From: an uncultured Litoreibacter sp.
Lineage (GTDB): Bacteria > Pseudomonadota > Alphaproteobacteria > Rhodobacterales > Rhodobacteraceae
DNA length: 64,000 nucleotides
Assembly: GCF_947487515.1 (NCBI RefSeq)
Contig: NZ_CANKWO010000003.1
Coordinates: forward strand, 327,103-391,102
Direction: 5' to 3'
The position numbers and the translations under genes are program-made. Positions 44,001-53,928 of the stretch are shown here, piece by piece (position 1 is the stretch's first letter; each line of letters starts with the position of its first letter). The notes beneath the pieces are model-generated. The model was given only the letters and a program-made list of their open reading frames with translations, ran no database searches and was not told the DNA's origin.

Positions 44001-44992
44001 TGAAACCTGTTGCTGAACTTCTTGCTGGGTTTAGGCAAAACAATTTCGTCGTTGTCGGGCGCGCGGGGATGGATTTTTTCCCCGACCCAGCTGGTACGAA
44101 AACCGAAGATGCGACGGTCTTTCGGTCCAGCCTTGGCGGCAGTGCGGCGAACACGGCCGCCGGCATCTGCAAACTTGGTGGCCAATCCGCCTTGGTTACG
44201 CGTGTGTCAGATGACAGCATCGGGCGATACGCCGTGAACCAGCTGAAACACTACGGCGTTGATGCCACGCATGTGACGCCGGTTGGTGGTGAGTTTCGCA
44301 ACTCTTTGGCGGTTTATGAAAGCCGGATTGAGGACCATCAATCGGTGATTTACCGCAATGGGGCCGCCGATTTTCAGATGAACACTGCGGATGTCGAAGC
44401 GGTCGATTTTGGCGCATATGGGGCCTTGATCACGGCCGGCACCGTCTTCGCAGCAGAGCCTTCCCGCACCGCAGCGTTCCTTGCCTTTGATCTGGCCGCA
44501 AAGACAGGTCTTCCGATCGTGTTTGACGTGGATTACCGGCCGTATTCATGGCCATCAGCACAGGTCGCCTCGGATGTTTTAAGTCGGGCGGCCGATCAAT
44601 CCGATATGATCGTGGGGAATGACGAAGAATTCGGGTTCATGGCGGGCGGAATCGAAAAGGGCTTGGAGAAAGCCCGAGAATTGGCCCGAAATTCAGCTGC
44701 GATTGTGGTGTATAAAATGGGGCCCGAAGGGGCGATTACCTTCACTGGAGACCAAGAAATCCGCACTGGAATCTACGCCGTTGAGGCTTTGAAACCCACC
44801 GGTGCAGGGGACAGTTTTATGGCGGGGCTGATGACCGGATTGGCGGGCCAACTGCCGTTGGCGCAGGCAATTTTGCGCGCCTCCGCTTGCGCGTCCGTGA
44901 CCGTCTCAAAACCCGGCTGCGCCCCTGCGATGCCCGACACCAAAACACTAGAAGACTTCTTGGCCGGACATCCCGGCCCGACCTCCGCCTAA
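44000..44992 (+). CDS. iolC: 5-dehydro-2-deoxygluconokinase
   Basis: PfkB-family kinase, 330 residues, that phosphorylates 2-deoxy-5-keto-gluconate. It begins V-V-G-R-A-G-M-D-F-F, has the G-G-S-A-A-N-T-A-A-G substrate motif near 49-58 and the catalytic/anion-hole motif G-A-G-D-S-F-M-A-G near 268. The start codon shares a base with the iolD stop (TAATG), so translation is coupled. Confidence 0.93.
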   Translation: MKPVAELLAGFRQNNFVVVGRAGMDFFPDPAGTKTEDATVFRSSLGGSAANTAAGICKLGGQSALVTRVSDDSIGRYAVNQLKHYGVDATHVTPVGGEFRNSLAVYESRIEDHQSVIYRNGAADFQMNTADVEAVDFGAYGALITAGTVFAAEPSRTAAFLAFDLAAKTGLPIVFDVDYRPYSWPSAQVASDVLSRAADQSDMIVGNDEEFGFMAGGIEKGLEKARELARNSAAIVVYKMGPEGAITFTGDQEIRTGIYAVEALKPTGAGDSFMAGLMTGLAGQLPLAQAILRASACASVTVSKPGCAPAMPDTKTLEDFLAGHPGPTSA

Positions 44993-45020
44993 AACGTCCT
45001 CCGCCTAAAAGGAACATACA

Positions 45021-45863
45021 ATGCACATCCCTCCGTTTGACAACAAGAACACCCCCATTGTCGATGTGGATGATACCACGGTTCCGCTGAACTATTTCAA
45101 CATCGTAAAGTTGAAGAAAGGCGAGGCGTTTGAATACAGCGTGCCCCGCTACGAGACCTGCATCGTCCCTGCAACGGGGTCGATTGACGTGAATGTTGAA
45201 GGATTCAAAGCGCAGGACATCGGAGGGCGTGTCGAGGACGTTTGGGGCGGAGAGCCGGAGGGCGTTTACGTCCCGAGCGCGGCCAAGGCCGAATTTGTTT
45301 GTACCAGCGACGAGGCCGAAATTTTTGTAGCGGGTGCTTTGTATGAAAAGACGCTAGAGGCTTTTGCCGTGCGCTCTGACGAATTGGACCTCGTGCAATA
45401 CGGCTCGGATGACACGAAAACACACCGCAAAATCAAGCATATCCTTGGCACGAAATATCACGACAAAGTCGGGCGTTTGCTTGTCTCTGAGCTGTTCACA
45501 GTGGGCGAGGGCGGATGGTCCGGCTTCCCGTCTCACAAGCATGATACCGACCGTTTGCCTCTAGAGACCCGCCACGACGAGACCTACAATTTTCGCTTCA
45601 AGCCCAACCATGGGTCTGGCGTACAGATGCTGCAACGCGAGGACGGTAAGGCCGGAGACGCATATCATCTGGTAGATGGTTCGACGATTTGTCTTGATAG
45701 CGGCTATCACCCTTGTGCCGTTTTACCAGGGTATCAAATGTACTACTTCACCATTCTGGGAGGTTTGTCGCAGCGCAGCCTTGTGCAATATTTCCAACCC
45801 AGCCACGCCAGTCAGATTGAAACCATTCCCGGCATCAAAGACATGATTGCGAAGTTCAAATGA
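45021..45863 (+). CDS. iolB: 5-deoxy-glucuronate isomerase
   Basis: 280 residues, bicupin. Metal ligands of the second cupin are visible in F-P-S-H-K-H-D-T and the D-E-T-Y-N-F pattern (~175-195). The late G-Y-H-P-C-A-V-L-P-G-Y-Q-M-Y-Y-F is an IolB hallmark. The product, 2-deoxy-5-keto-gluconate, is the substrate of IolC. AAAAGGAAC precedes the ATG, and the stop overlaps iolJ by 4 bp. Confidence 0.93.
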   Translation: MHIPPFDNKNTPIVDVDDTTVPLNYFNIVKLKKGEAFEYSVPRYETCIVPATGSIDVNVEGFKAQDIGGRVEDVWGGEPEGVYVPSAAKAEFVCTSDEAEIFVAGALYEKTLEAFAVRSDELDLVQYGSDDTKTHRKIKHILGTKYHDKVGRLLVSELFTVGEGGWSGFPSHKHDTDRLPLETRHDETYNFRFKPNHGSGVQMLQREDGKAGDAYHLVDGSTICLDSGYHPCAVLPGYQMYYFTILGGLSQRSLVQYFQPSHASQIETIPGIKDMIAKFK

Positions 45864-46687
45864 CGCTTGCGACATTGTCTGACGTGCTGCATCCGGCCAA
45901 GGCCCACGGCTATGCTGTGGCCGGTCTGGTCACATTGGGGTGGGAAGACATGCGTGCCTATGTGGCCGCCGCGGAGGCCGAGAATTGTGCGGTGATTTTG
46001 CAAGCGGGGCCAAGCTGCCGTGAGCACACCCCCCTGCCTGTGCTGGGCAAAATGTTCCGCCATTTGGCCGAAGCCGCGCATGTGCCTGTGGTGGCGCATC
46101 TGGACCACGGCTACACCTATGATGATTGCGCGCAAGCTGTGGACTGTGGGTTTACGTCCGTAATGTATGACGGCTCGCGCAAGCCCCTGAATGATAACAT
46201 CAAAGAGACCCGCAAGATCGCCGATCTGGCCCATGCCGCAGGAATATCCTGCGAAGGGGAAATCGGGTTTGTCGGCTACGCTGACGGGGAAAGCTCTGCG
46301 GGCACGGATCCTGAAGATGCCGCCATCTTCGCGCGCGAAACCGAAGTGGACGCGATGGCGATTTCGGTTGGGAATGTACATCTACAGCAAGACAAACAGG
46401 GCGGCTTGGACGAGGCCCGCATTGCCACCATTCAGGCCTTAACGGATGTGCCATTGGTGATCCACGGGGGCTCTGGGGTGCCAGTAGAGCAGCGTCAACG
46501 CTTGGCCAGATCGACCAACATCTGCAAGTTCAACATCGGAACCGAATTGCGCATGGTGTTTGGGGAGGCCCTGCGGACTGCCATCGGAAAGGACCATGCC
46601 CGTTTTGATCGTGTGGCGATTTTGAAAGACGTCCATGATCCGATTGAACAAGCCGCACGGAGCGTGCTGGCGACTATGAAAGGCTAG
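45860..46687 (+). CDS. iolJ: Class II aldolase, 6-phospho-5-dehydro-2-deoxygluconate aldolase
   Basis: 275 residues. Zinc-dependent class II fructose-bisphosphate aldolase fold: H-L-D-H-G near 79-83, E-G-E-I-G near 132, N-V-H, V-I-H-G-G-S-G-V-P near 205 and K-F-N-I-G-T-E near 230. In this operon it should split the IolC product to DHAP and malonate semialdehyde. A general tagatose/fructose-bisphosphate aldolase is the alternative by sequence alone. Confidence 0.88.
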   Translation: MTLATLSDVLHPAKAHGYAVAGLVTLGWEDMRAYVAAAEAENCAVILQAGPSCREHTPLPVLGKMFRHLAEAAHVPVVAHLDHGYTYDDCAQAVDCGFTSVMYDGSRKPLNDNIKETRKIADLAHAAGISCEGEIGFVGYADGESSAGTDPEDAAIFARETEVDAMAISVGNVHLQQDKQGGLDEARIATIQALTDVPLVIHGGSGVPVEQRQRLARSTNICKFNIGTELRMVFGEALRTAIGKDHARFDRVAILKDVHDPIEQAARSVLATMKG

Positions 46688-46690
46688 CCC

Positions 46691-47683
46691 ATGTTGAGTT
46701 TCGGAATCCTCGGATGCGGACGTATCGGACAAGTTCATGCGCGGGCAATTATGGCTTCACCCGATGCGCGTGTTGCTGCGGTGAGTGACTTCCTACCCGC
46801 CGCCGCCGAAACGCTTGCCGTAAAGACAGAGGCGGCGGTGATGACTTCGGATGAAATCATCGCGGATACCTCCATCGATGCGGTGATTATTGGCACGCCG
46901 ACGACCACTCATTATGATCTGATCCATCAGGCCGCCGCTGCAGGCAAAGCGATCTTTTGCGAAAAACCGATTGATCTGAGCGCAGAGCGAATCCGCGAGT
47001 GCTTGAAGGCGGTAGAGACCGCTGGCGTCCCCTTCATGGTAGCCTTTAACCGCAGGTTCGACCCAAACTTCGCAAGCATGCAGGCGCGTATTGAAGCGGG
47101 GGAGGTCGGGGATGTGGAGCTTGTTACCATTTTGTCGCGCGATCCCTCCGCCCCGCCAATCGATTACATAAAGACCTCGGGCGGGATTTTCCGCGACATG
47201 ATGATCCACGACCTTGATATGGCACGTTTCTTGCTCGGGGAGGATCCAGTATCCGTGCATGCCACAGGTTCCTGCCTTGTTGATCCGGCAATCGGCGAAG
47301 CCGGAGATTTTGACACTGCAGCCGTGACTTTACGCACCGCAAGCGGCAAGATTTGCCAGATAAATAACTCCCGCCGGGCAACATATGGGTATGACCAACG
47401 GATCGAAGTACACGGGTCCAAGGGGATGATACGGGCGGATAATATTCTGGAATCCTCGGTCGAAGTCGCAACCGAAACCGGCTATCGGCGTGCCCCCCCG
47501 ATGAACTTCTTTTTGGAACGGTATGAAGCTGCATATGCCAATGAATTGGCGCATTTCGTGGCCGCGTTGACGCAGGGGAAGGCGCCGCTGCCAAACGGTC
47601 TGGACGGCCTGAAGGCGCAGATGCTGGCGGACGCCGCCGCCCAGTCATGTGCTGATGGGCTTGTGAAGTCCCTATCGCTGTAG
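46691..47683 (+). CDS. iolG: Inositol 2-dehydrogenase
   Basis: 330 residues, first step of the pathway (myo-inositol to scyllo-inosose, NAD+). Rossmann motif G-I-L-G-C-G-R-I-G-Q-V-H, catalytic lysine in C-E-K-P-I-D-L near 95, and the Asp/His pair in M-M-I-H-D-L-D-M-A near 172. I-N-N-S-R-R-A-T-Y-G-Y-D-Q-R is typical of IolG. It lies 3 bp after iolJ. mmsA (iolA), needed for malonate semialdehyde, is not in the window. Confidence 0.92.
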   Translation: MLSFGILGCGRIGQVHARAIMASPDARVAAVSDFLPAAAETLAVKTEAAVMTSDEIIADTSIDAVIIGTPTTTHYDLIHQAAAAGKAIFCEKPIDLSAERIRECLKAVETAGVPFMVAFNRRFDPNFASMQARIEAGEVGDVELVTILSRDPSAPPIDYIKTSGGIFRDMMIHDLDMARFLLGEDPVSVHATGSCLVDPAIGEAGDFDTAAVTLRTASGKICQINNSRRATYGYDQRIEVHGSKGMIRADNILESSVEVATETGYRRAPPMNFFLERYEAAYANELAHFVAALTQGKAPLPNGLDGLKAQMLADAAAQSCADGLVKSLSL

Positions 47684-47687
47684 CCTC

Positions 47688-47716
47688 TTGACAGGCGACG
47701 CATTCATCGGTCATTT
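47688..47716 (+). promoter_or_regulatory. Possible promoter of the gcv operon
   Basis: A perfect TTGACA at 47688 is followed after 17 bp by a poor -10 (TCATTT). It is placed correctly, about 45-70 bp before the riboswitch. Confidence 0.3.
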
Positions 47717-47760
47717 GGCTGTGCTTGGTCGCGACAACACGTCGGGATCAAATGCAGTCA

Positions 47761-47910
47761 CGTCGGGAGAACCAGCCCAGCTGGTGCCGAAGGAGCAACC
47801 GCCCCGGAAACTCTCAGGCCACATGGACCGACGCGGCGAAGGACGATCTGGAGAGAGGTGTTAAGTCACCCGCCGAAGGGATAGCGATCTCAGGCAAAAG
47901 GACAGAGTGG
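47761..47910 (+). ncRNA. Tandem glycine riboswitch upstream of gcvT
   Basis: Two aptamers. Aptamer 1 (47761-47833) is closed by CGTCGG/CCGACG and carries GCCGAAGGAGCAA and AAACTCTCAGGCC...GGACC. Aptamer 2 (47844-47910) carries GGAGAG, GCCGAAGGGATA, ATCTCAGGCAAAAGGACAGA. These are the conserved core elements of the gcvT class. The ~10-nt linker and the location 88 bp before gcvT fit an on-switch that raises glycine cleavage when glycine is abundant. Confidence 0.95.
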
Positions 47911-47997
47911 GCATCAATCGTGTGGGCAACCGCACGTGACTTGATGCCGGTTATTGTCTCCACAGACATTTCGGCGAACATTTGAAGGGCCGAAAAA

Positions 47998-49113
47998 ATG
48001 TCAGACCTGTTGCAGACCCCGCTTCATGATTTGCATGTCAGCCTTGGCGCGAAAATGGTACCCTTTGCAGGGTATTCCATGCCGGTTCAATACGGGCTTG
48101 GCGTCATGAGCGAACATCTGCACACGCGCGCCAAGGCCGGATTGTTCGACGTTAGCCATATGGGACAGGTCAAAGTCACCGGAGACACAGCCGCATTGGC
48201 TTTGGAGGCGTTGATACCGGTCGATATTGCGGGACTTGCCGAAGGCCGACAGCGGTACGGCTTCTTCACGAATGACGCTGGCGGCATTATGGACGATCTG
48301 ATGTTGGCCAACCGCGGGGACCATATTTTTGTGGTGGTCAACGCCGCCTGCAAGGATGCGGATATCGCCCATATGTTGGCCAAACTGGGGCCTTCGGTTC
48401 AAGTCACACCGGTCACCGATCGCGCGCTGCTTGCCTTGCAAGGCCCGTCTGCCGAGGCCGTCTTGGCGGATTTGAACCCAGCGGTTGCAGAAATGAATTT
48501 CATGGATGTCGCAACCTTGCAGTTGAACGGCGCAGAATGCTGGGTGTCTCGGTCCGGATACACCGGAGAAGACGGGTATGAGATTTCGGTGCCCGATCAG
48601 GACGCAGAAGCACTGGCCAAAACCCTGCTGAGCCATGCAGAGGTCGAAGCCATCGGGTTGGGCGCACGGGATTCATTGCGCCTCGAGGGAGGTCTGTGCC
48701 TTTATGGCCATGACATCGATGCGGCGACAACGCCGGTTCAAGCCGCGCTGACATGGGCCATTCAGAAGGTCCGGCGCGCCGGCGGTGATCGGGCAGCCGG
48801 CTTTCCCGGCGCAGACATCATCCTTCGTGAAATAGCATCGGGCGCATCGCGCAAACGCGTAGGCTTGCGGCCCGAAGGACGCGCACCAATGCGCGAAGGA
48901 GTACCGCTTTACGCCCAAGCGCAGGGTGGGGAGCAGATCGGCTCAATCACCTCTGGTGGCTTCGGGCCGACTGTCGAAGGCCCCGTGGCCATGGGGTATG
49001 TCACGGCTGATCTGAGCAAACCCGACACGACGGTCTTTGGGGAATTACGCGGGAAACGCCTGCCGCTCACAGTTACCAAGATGCCGTTCACACCGGCCAA
49101 TTTCAAACGATAA
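47998..49113 (+). CDS. gcvT: Glycine cleavage system T protein (aminomethyltransferase)
   Basis: 371 residues. Transfers the methylene group from the H-protein-bound intermediate to tetrahydrofolate. N-terminal signature L-H-x-x-H-V...M-V-P-F-A-G-Y-S-M-P-V-Q-Y and D-V-S-H-M-G-Q at ~50. Central F-x-x-N-D-A-G-G-I-M-D-D-L and the conserved R-S-G-Y-T-G-E-D-G-Y-E-I. Under riboswitch control and followed by gcvH after 16 bp. Confidence 0.96.
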   Translation: MSDLLQTPLHDLHVSLGAKMVPFAGYSMPVQYGLGVMSEHLHTRAKAGLFDVSHMGQVKVTGDTAALALEALIPVDIAGLAEGRQRYGFFTNDAGGIMDDLMLANRGDHIFVVVNAACKDADIAHMLAKLGPSVQVTPVTDRALLALQGPSAEAVLADLNPAVAEMNFMDVATLQLNGAECWVSRSGYTGEDGYEISVPDQDAEALAKTLLSHAEVEAIGLGARDSLRLEGGLCLYGHDIDAATTPVQAALTWAIQKVRRAGGDRAAGFPGADIILREIASGASRKRVGLRPEGRAPMREGVPLYAQAQGGEQIGSITSGGFGPTVEGPVAMGYVTADLSKPDTTVFGELRGKRLPLTVTKMPFTPANFKR

Positions 49114-49129
49114 CCAACGGAGAAATATA

Positions 49130-49489
49130 ATGAAATTCACAGAAGAGCACGAATGGCTACGCGTCGAAGATGACTTGGTCGTCGTAGGCATCACCGAATA
49201 TGCAACCACTCAACTGGGTGACATTGTCTTCGTTGAGTTGCCTGAAGTCGGCACCACAGTGAGCAAGGATGACGAAACCGTCGTGATCGAATCTGTGAAG
49301 GCCGCCTCGGACATTCTGGCCCCGATTGACGGCGAGATCGTCGAAGTGAATGACGCATTGACCGACAACCCGAGCCTGACCAATGAGGACGCAATCGGCG
49401 ATGGCTGGTTCTTCAAAATCAAACCTTCCGACGCGTCCCAGATGGACGACTACATGGACGAAGCAGCCTACAAATCCCTGATCGGATAA
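49130..49489 (+). CDS. gcvH: Glycine cleavage system H protein
   Basis: 119-residue lipoyl carrier that shuttles the aminomethyl group between GcvP, GcvT and the L protein. The lipoyl lysine is K57 in [11 protein letters not shown]. The start [10 protein letters not shown] is exact for the family. ACGGAG precedes the ATG at 49130. It lies 13 bp before gcvP. Confidence 0.97.
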   Translation: MKFTEEHEWLRVEDDLVVVGITEYATTQLGDIVFVELPEVGTTVSKDDETVVIESVKAASDILAPIDGEIVEVNDALTDNPSLTNEDAIGDGWFFKIKPSDASQMDDYMDEAAYKSLIG

Positions 49490-49502
49490 GCGGAGCAAAT
49501 CA

Positions 49503-52337
49503 ATGACCTTCACCCCCACAGACTACCTGCCCTACGACTTCGCCAATCGTCGCCACATTGGTCCTTCTCCAGCAGAGATGGAGGCGATGTTGCAGGTCGT
49601 GGGGGCGGAAAACCTAGACAGGCTGATTGACGATACACTTCCAAGTAAAATCCGTCAGAAAGACCCGTTGGAATTCGGCAAGCCCAAGTCAGAGCGCGAA
49701 CTTTTGCATCACATGAAGGCTGTCGCATCCAAGAACAAGTTGCTGACGTCTTTGATCGGGCAGGGCTATCATGGAACGGTGACGCCCCCAGCAATTCAGC
49801 GCAACATTCTGGAGAATCCAGCATGGTACACGGCCTACACCCCCTACCAGCCAGAGATTAGCCAAGGGCGTCTAGAGGCATTGTTGAATTTTCAAACCAT
49901 GGTCTCGGACCTGACTGGGTTGGAGATGGCCAACGCCTCCTTGCTAGACGAAGCGACCGCCTGCGCAGAAGCAATGACCATGGCGCAGCGGGTGGCGAAA
50001 TCGAAGTCCAAGGCTTTCTTTATCGATGAAAACTGCCACCCTCAGAACATTGCGGTGATGAAAACCCGCGCGGCTCCTTTGGGAATTGAAGTAATCGTGG
50101 GCAACCCCGACGATCTGGATGCCAGCGCAGTATATGGTGCGATTTTTCAATATCCCGGAACGCATGGGCATTTGCGCGATTTCACCACGGAAATAGCCGC
50201 GCTGCATGAGGTGAAATCCATCGGTATTATTGCGGCAGACCCAATGGCGCTAACCTTGCTGAAAGAACCGGGGGCCATGGGGGCGGATATCGCGGTCGGC
50301 AGCACGCAGCGCTTTGGGGTGCCTATCGGCTATGGCGGACCACATGCCGCCTATATGGCAACCCAGCAAAAACACGTACGCGCCATGCCTGGACGGATTA
50401 TCGGGGTGTCGATTGACAGCCACGGCAACCGTGCCTACCGGCTGTCGTTGCAAACCCGAGAGCAGCACATCCGCCGCGAGAAGGCCACCTCGAACGTGTG
50501 TACTGCGCAGGCGTTGCTGGCTGTGATGGCGGGATTTTATGCCGTGTTTCATGGGCCGCAGGGCTTGAAGGCAATTGCGCAGCGCATCCACCGAAAAACT
50601 GTGCGACTGGCGCGCGGTCTAGAGGCAAAAGGCTTCAAGATTGAGCCAGAGAGCTACTTTGACACGATCACCGTCGACGTGGGCCCACTGCAAGAGGCGG
50701 TGATGAAATCCGCAGTGGATGAAGGCATTAACCTGCGCCGCGTCGGGACGACCAAGGTCGGTATCGCCTTAGACGAGCGCACGCGCCCCGCGACCATTCG
50801 CGCGGTTTGGCGGGCCTTTGGGATCAATGACCGCGACACAGGTTTAACCGCCGAGTACCGCATCCCAGATGCGCTGCTTCGAACGTCGGATTATCTGACA
50901 CATCCGGTGTTCCACATGAACCGCGCCGAGACAGAGATGATGCGGTATATGCGCCGCTTGGCCGACCGTGACCTTGCCCTTGATCGCGCGATGATTCCTC
51001 TTGGGTCTTGCACCATGAAGCTGAACTCAGCGGCCGAAATGATGCCGGTGACATGGGACGAATTCTCGCTTTTGCACCCGTATATACCGGCCGATCAGGC
51101 CGCAGGATATCACGAGATGATCGATGACCTGTCATCGAAGCTATGTGACATTACTGGGTATGATGCGATTTCCATGCAGCCCAATTCCGGCGCGCAGGGC
51201 GAGTTGGCAGGGTTGCTAACAATTGCGGCCTTCCACCGTGCCAATGGTCAGGGGCATCGCAACATTTGCCTGATCCCGATGTCCGCGCATGGGACAAATC
51301 CCGCCTCTGCGCAGATGGTTGGCTGGAAGGTTGTGCCCGTGAAATCCGCTGACAATGGCGACATCGATATAGAAGACTTCCGCGCCAAGGCAGAAAAACA
51401 CGCTGACGATTTGGCGGGCTGTATGATCACCTACCCCTCGACCCACGGCGTGTTTGAGGAGACAGTGATAGACATTTGCCAGATCACGCATGACTTCGGC
51501 GGGCAGGTATACATCGACGGCGCGAATATGAATGCGATGGTCGGTCTGTCGCGTCCCGGAGATTTGGGCGGCGATGTGAGCCACCTGAACTTGCACAAAA
51601 CCTTCTGCATTCCGCATGGCGGCGGCGGGCCGGGCATGGGGCCAATTGGTGTGAAGGACCACTTGATCAAGCATTTGCCGTCTGACCCGACCAGCGGCGA
51701 AGAGGGCGCGGTATCCGCTGCGGCCTTCGGATCCCCCTCGCTACTGCCGATTTCTTGGGCCTACTGCCTGATGATGGGGGGCGAAGGGCTGACACAGGCA
51801 ACGCGCGTGGCCATCTTGAATGCCAATTACATCGCCAAGCGTTTGGAGGGGGCGTTTGAGGTTCTCTACAAAGGCCCGACAGGTCGTGTGGCGCATGAAT
51901 GCATCATCGATACCCGCCCCTTTGCCGAGAGCGCCAATATCACGGTGGATGACATCGCAAAGCGCTTGGTCGACGCAGGTTTTCATGCGCCCACGATGAG
52001 TTGGCCAGTGGCTGGCACCTTGATGATTGAACCCACCGAGTCTGAAGCCAAGGCCGAGTTGGATCGCTTTTGCGATGCGATGCTGGCAATCCGCGCAGAA
52101 ATTGCGGCCATTGAAAATGGAGAGATGGACGCGGAAAACAATGCGTTGAAGAATGCGCCACACACAATGGAAGACTTGGTGAAAGATTGGGATCGGCCTT
52201 ACTCTCGCGAAACCGGCTGCTTCCCACCTGGTGCATTCAGGGTCGATAAATACTGGCCGCCGGTCAACCGCGTCGACAACGTTTGGGGGGACCGTAACCT
52301 GACCTGCACATGCCCGCCAATGGACAGCTATAGTTAG
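49503..52337 (+). CDS. gcvP: Glycine dehydrogenase (decarboxylating), P protein
   Basis: 944 residues, single-chain form with two homologous halves. PLP lysine K699 in [13 protein letters not shown], followed by the Gly-rich [12 protein letters not shown] loop. The N-terminal R-H-I-G-P, and the C-terminal [11 protein letters not shown] substrate tunnel motif are present. Last gene of the operon. The L protein (lpd) is expected elsewhere in the genome. Confidence 0.97.
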   Translation: MTFTPTDYLPYDFANRRHIGPSPAEMEAMLQVVGAENLDRLIDDTLPSKIRQKDPLEFGKPKSERELLHHMKAVASKNKLLTSLIGQGYHGTVTPPAIQRNILENPAWYTAYTPYQPEISQGRLEALLNFQTMVSDLTGLEMANASLLDEATACAEAMTMAQRVAKSKSKAFFIDENCHPQNIAVMKTRAAPLGIEVIVGNPDDLDASAVYGAIFQYPGTHGHLRDFTTEIAALHEVKSIGIIAADPMALTLLKEPGAMGADIAVGSTQRFGVPIGYGGPHAAYMATQQKHVRAMPGRIIGVSIDSHGNRAYRLSLQTREQHIRREKATSNVCTAQALLAVMAGFYAVFHGPQGLKAIAQRIHRKTVRLARGLEAKGFKIEPESYFDTITVDVGPLQEAVMKSAVDEGINLRRVGTTKVGIALDERTRPATIRAVWRAFGINDRDTGLTAEYRIPDALLRTSDYLTHPVFHMNRAETEMMRYMRRLADRDLALDRAMIPLGSCTMKLNSAAEMMPVTWDEFSLLHPYIPADQAAGYHEMIDDLSSKLCDITGYDAISMQPNSGAQGELAGLLTIAAFHRANGQGHRNICLIPMSAHGTNPASAQMVGWKVVPVKSADNGDIDIEDFRAKAEKHADDLAGCMITYPSTHGVFEETVIDICQITHDFGGQVYIDGANMNAMVGLSRPGDLGGDVSHLNLHKTFCIPHGGGGPGMGPIGVKDHLIKHLPSDPTSGEEGAVSAAAFGSPSLLPISWAYCLMMGGEGLTQATRVAILNANYIAKRLEGAFEVLYKGPTGRVAHECIIDTRPFAESANITVDDIAKRLVDAGFHAPTMSWPVAGTLMIEPTESEAKAELDRFCDAMLAIRAEIAAIENGEMDAENNALKNAPHTMEDLVKDWDRPYSRETGCFPPGAFRVDKYWPPVNRVDNVWGDRNLTCTCPPMDSYS

Positions 52338-52407
52338 GCGTCGTCACAAAGGTTGGTTGACGCCTAAAAGGGGCGGGCTGTGCGGTGCTAGTGCCAAATG
52401 GCCCGCC
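52334..52407. terminator. Two hairpins between convergent gcvP and tupA
   Basis: TTAGGCGTC/GACGCCTAA (52334-52367) overlaps the gcvP stop codon, and GGCGGGC/GCCCGCC (52372-52407) follows next to the tupA end. Neither has a strong T-run on either strand. They fill the 77-bp gap and are probably joint transcription ends. Confidence 0.5.
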
Positions 52408-52414
52408 TATGCCG

Positions 52415-53221
52415 TTAGGGATGAGCGTTGAACGTGAACAACACTTCACCGTTGATGGTATAGGCGTTGATCAAACCCTTAGCCCTGTCGCCCACCAGCC
52501 AGTTCTCCAACTGAGCCGCCGGATCCTGCTTCACATGCGGATGTTTCTTCGGGTTGATCGGAATATAGGCGTATTGGTTGAACAGCAGCGGGTCGCCCTC
52601 AAACAGGATTGCGAGGTCGGCCTTATTGCCAAAGTTTAGCCAACTCGCACGGTCCGACAATATGTGTCCCGACAGGCCCGACGCGGTATTCAATGCAGCC
52701 CCCATGCCTGCTCCAACGGCGTTGTACCAAGGGCCAAAATTCTCGGGGTTCAAACCCGCGCGGCGCCACAGTGACATCTCCCGCTTATGGGTGCCGCTTT
52801 CGTCATCGCGGCTGACGAATGTTGCCTTTGACTGAGATATTTGCGCCAGTGCCGCGACGATACCGTCGGGTGCTGCAAGTCCCGCGGGGTTCGACTTAGG
52901 GCCGATAAGAACGAAATCATTGTACATGATCTCGCGGCGGTGGGTGCCAAAACCCGCCTCAACGAACGTCTCTTCTGCACCGCGCGAATGGACAAGAATG
53001 GCATCCACATCGCCCGCCTCTCCGAGGCGCAAAGCCTGCCCTGTTCCGACCACCAGAAGCTGAACATCAAGCCCCGTGTCTTCTTTGATTACGGGCAGCA
53101 GGATGTCGGATAGGCCGGAGTTGTGAAACGAGGTAGTGACCGCGAGTTTCATGGTTTCGGCCTTGGCACCGATAGCAAGGAACAAAGTTGCCAAGACGGC
53201 AAGCAAGACGGGGCGGATCAT
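52415..53221 (-). CDS. tupA: Tungstate-type ABC transporter, periplasmic binding protein
   Basis: 268 residues, Sec signal peptide at 1-21 (A-K-A). The mature start K-L-A-V-T-T-S-F-H-N-S-G-L-S-D corresponds to the TupA oxyanion loop, where the family usually has T-T-T-S; here it reads T-T-S-F. Other TupA features are present: D-A-I-L-V-H-S-R-G-A-E, M-Y-N-D-F-V-L-I-G-P and F-V-S-R-D-D-E-S-G-T-H. Tungstate serves formate dehydrogenases and aldehyde oxidoreductases. It overlaps tupC by 4 bp. Confidence 0.9.
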   Translation of the reverse strand: MIRPVLLAVLATLFLAIGAKAETMKLAVTTSFHNSGLSDILLPVIKEDTGLDVQLLVVGTGQALRLGEAGDVDAILVHSRGAEETFVEAGFGTHRREIMYNDFVLIGPKSNPAGLAAPDGIVAALAQISQSKATFVSRDDESGTHKREMSLWRRAGLNPENFGPWYNAVGAGMGAALNTASGLSGHILSDRASWLNFGNKADLAILFEGDPLLFNQYAYIPINPKKHPHVKQDPAAQLENWLVGDRAKGLINAYTINGEVLFTFNAHP

Positions 53222-53928
53222 ACGATGTCTCCTGTTAGGAATGCGGCGGCTTCGGGGGTTTGCGGGGCATCGAAGAAGGCGTCGGCCCTACCGGTTTCAT
53301 GGACACATCCGCCCAGCATGAAGATCACGCGCGTGGCCAGACGGCGGGCCTGCCCAAGGTTGTGCGTGGACATAACGATGGTGCGCCGCGCCGCGCGTTC
53401 CGCCAGCAACATGGTCTCAATGTCTCGGGTGGCATGGCCGTCAAGATTGGCGCAGGGTTCGTCAAGAAAGACCAACTCCGGTTCACGAATGAGGGCACGG
53501 GCAACCGCGACCTTTTGCTTTTCGCCCCCCGACAAATTTGGCGCAGACTGATCCAGCGCGTGACGCAGGTTGATGCGCTGGGCCCAATCATCGGCCTGCG
53601 CATTGGCTGCGGACTTGGAAACGCCCCGTAGCTGCAACGGATAAATCAGATTGTTGCGCAAGGAGCGGCGCATCATGATCGGGTTTTGGGGCACGAAGGC
53701 CTGTGCTTGGCGGGCGTCGTCGATGGAGCAGGCAAACTCCAACACACCTGACGTCAACCGTTGCAGCCCGTGCATCGCTCGCATCAGCGTGGTTTTTCCA
53801 GCGCCATTGGGGCCAATAATGATCGTCAGCTCCGCCGCCTCGATGCTTAGGTCAATCGGCCCGATAAGCGTTTTGCCTCGACGCTTGACGTAGGCATTGG
53901 AGAGGGTCAGAGGCAGGATGCTGCTCAC
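53218..53928 (-). CDS. tupC: Tungstate-type ABC transporter ATPase
   Basis: 236 residues, GTG start coupled to the tupB stop (GTGA). Walker A G-P-N-G-A-G-K-T-T, signature L-S-G-G-E-K-Q, Walker B L-V-F-L-D-E-P-C, switch His in M-S-T-H-N-L. The short length lacks the regulatory domain of ModC, as expected for TupC. Confidence 0.93.
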   Translation of the reverse strand: MSSILPLTLSNAYVKRRGKTLIGPIDLSIEAAELTIIIGPNGAGKTTLMRAMHGLQRLTSGVLEFACSIDDARQAQAFVPQNPIMMRRSLRNNLIYPLQLRGVSKSAANAQADDWAQRINLRHALDQSAPNLSGGEKQKVAVARALIREPELVFLDEPCANLDGHATRDIETMLLAERAARRTIVMSTHNLGQARRLATRVIFMLGGCVHETGRADAFFDAPQTPEAAAFLTGDIV

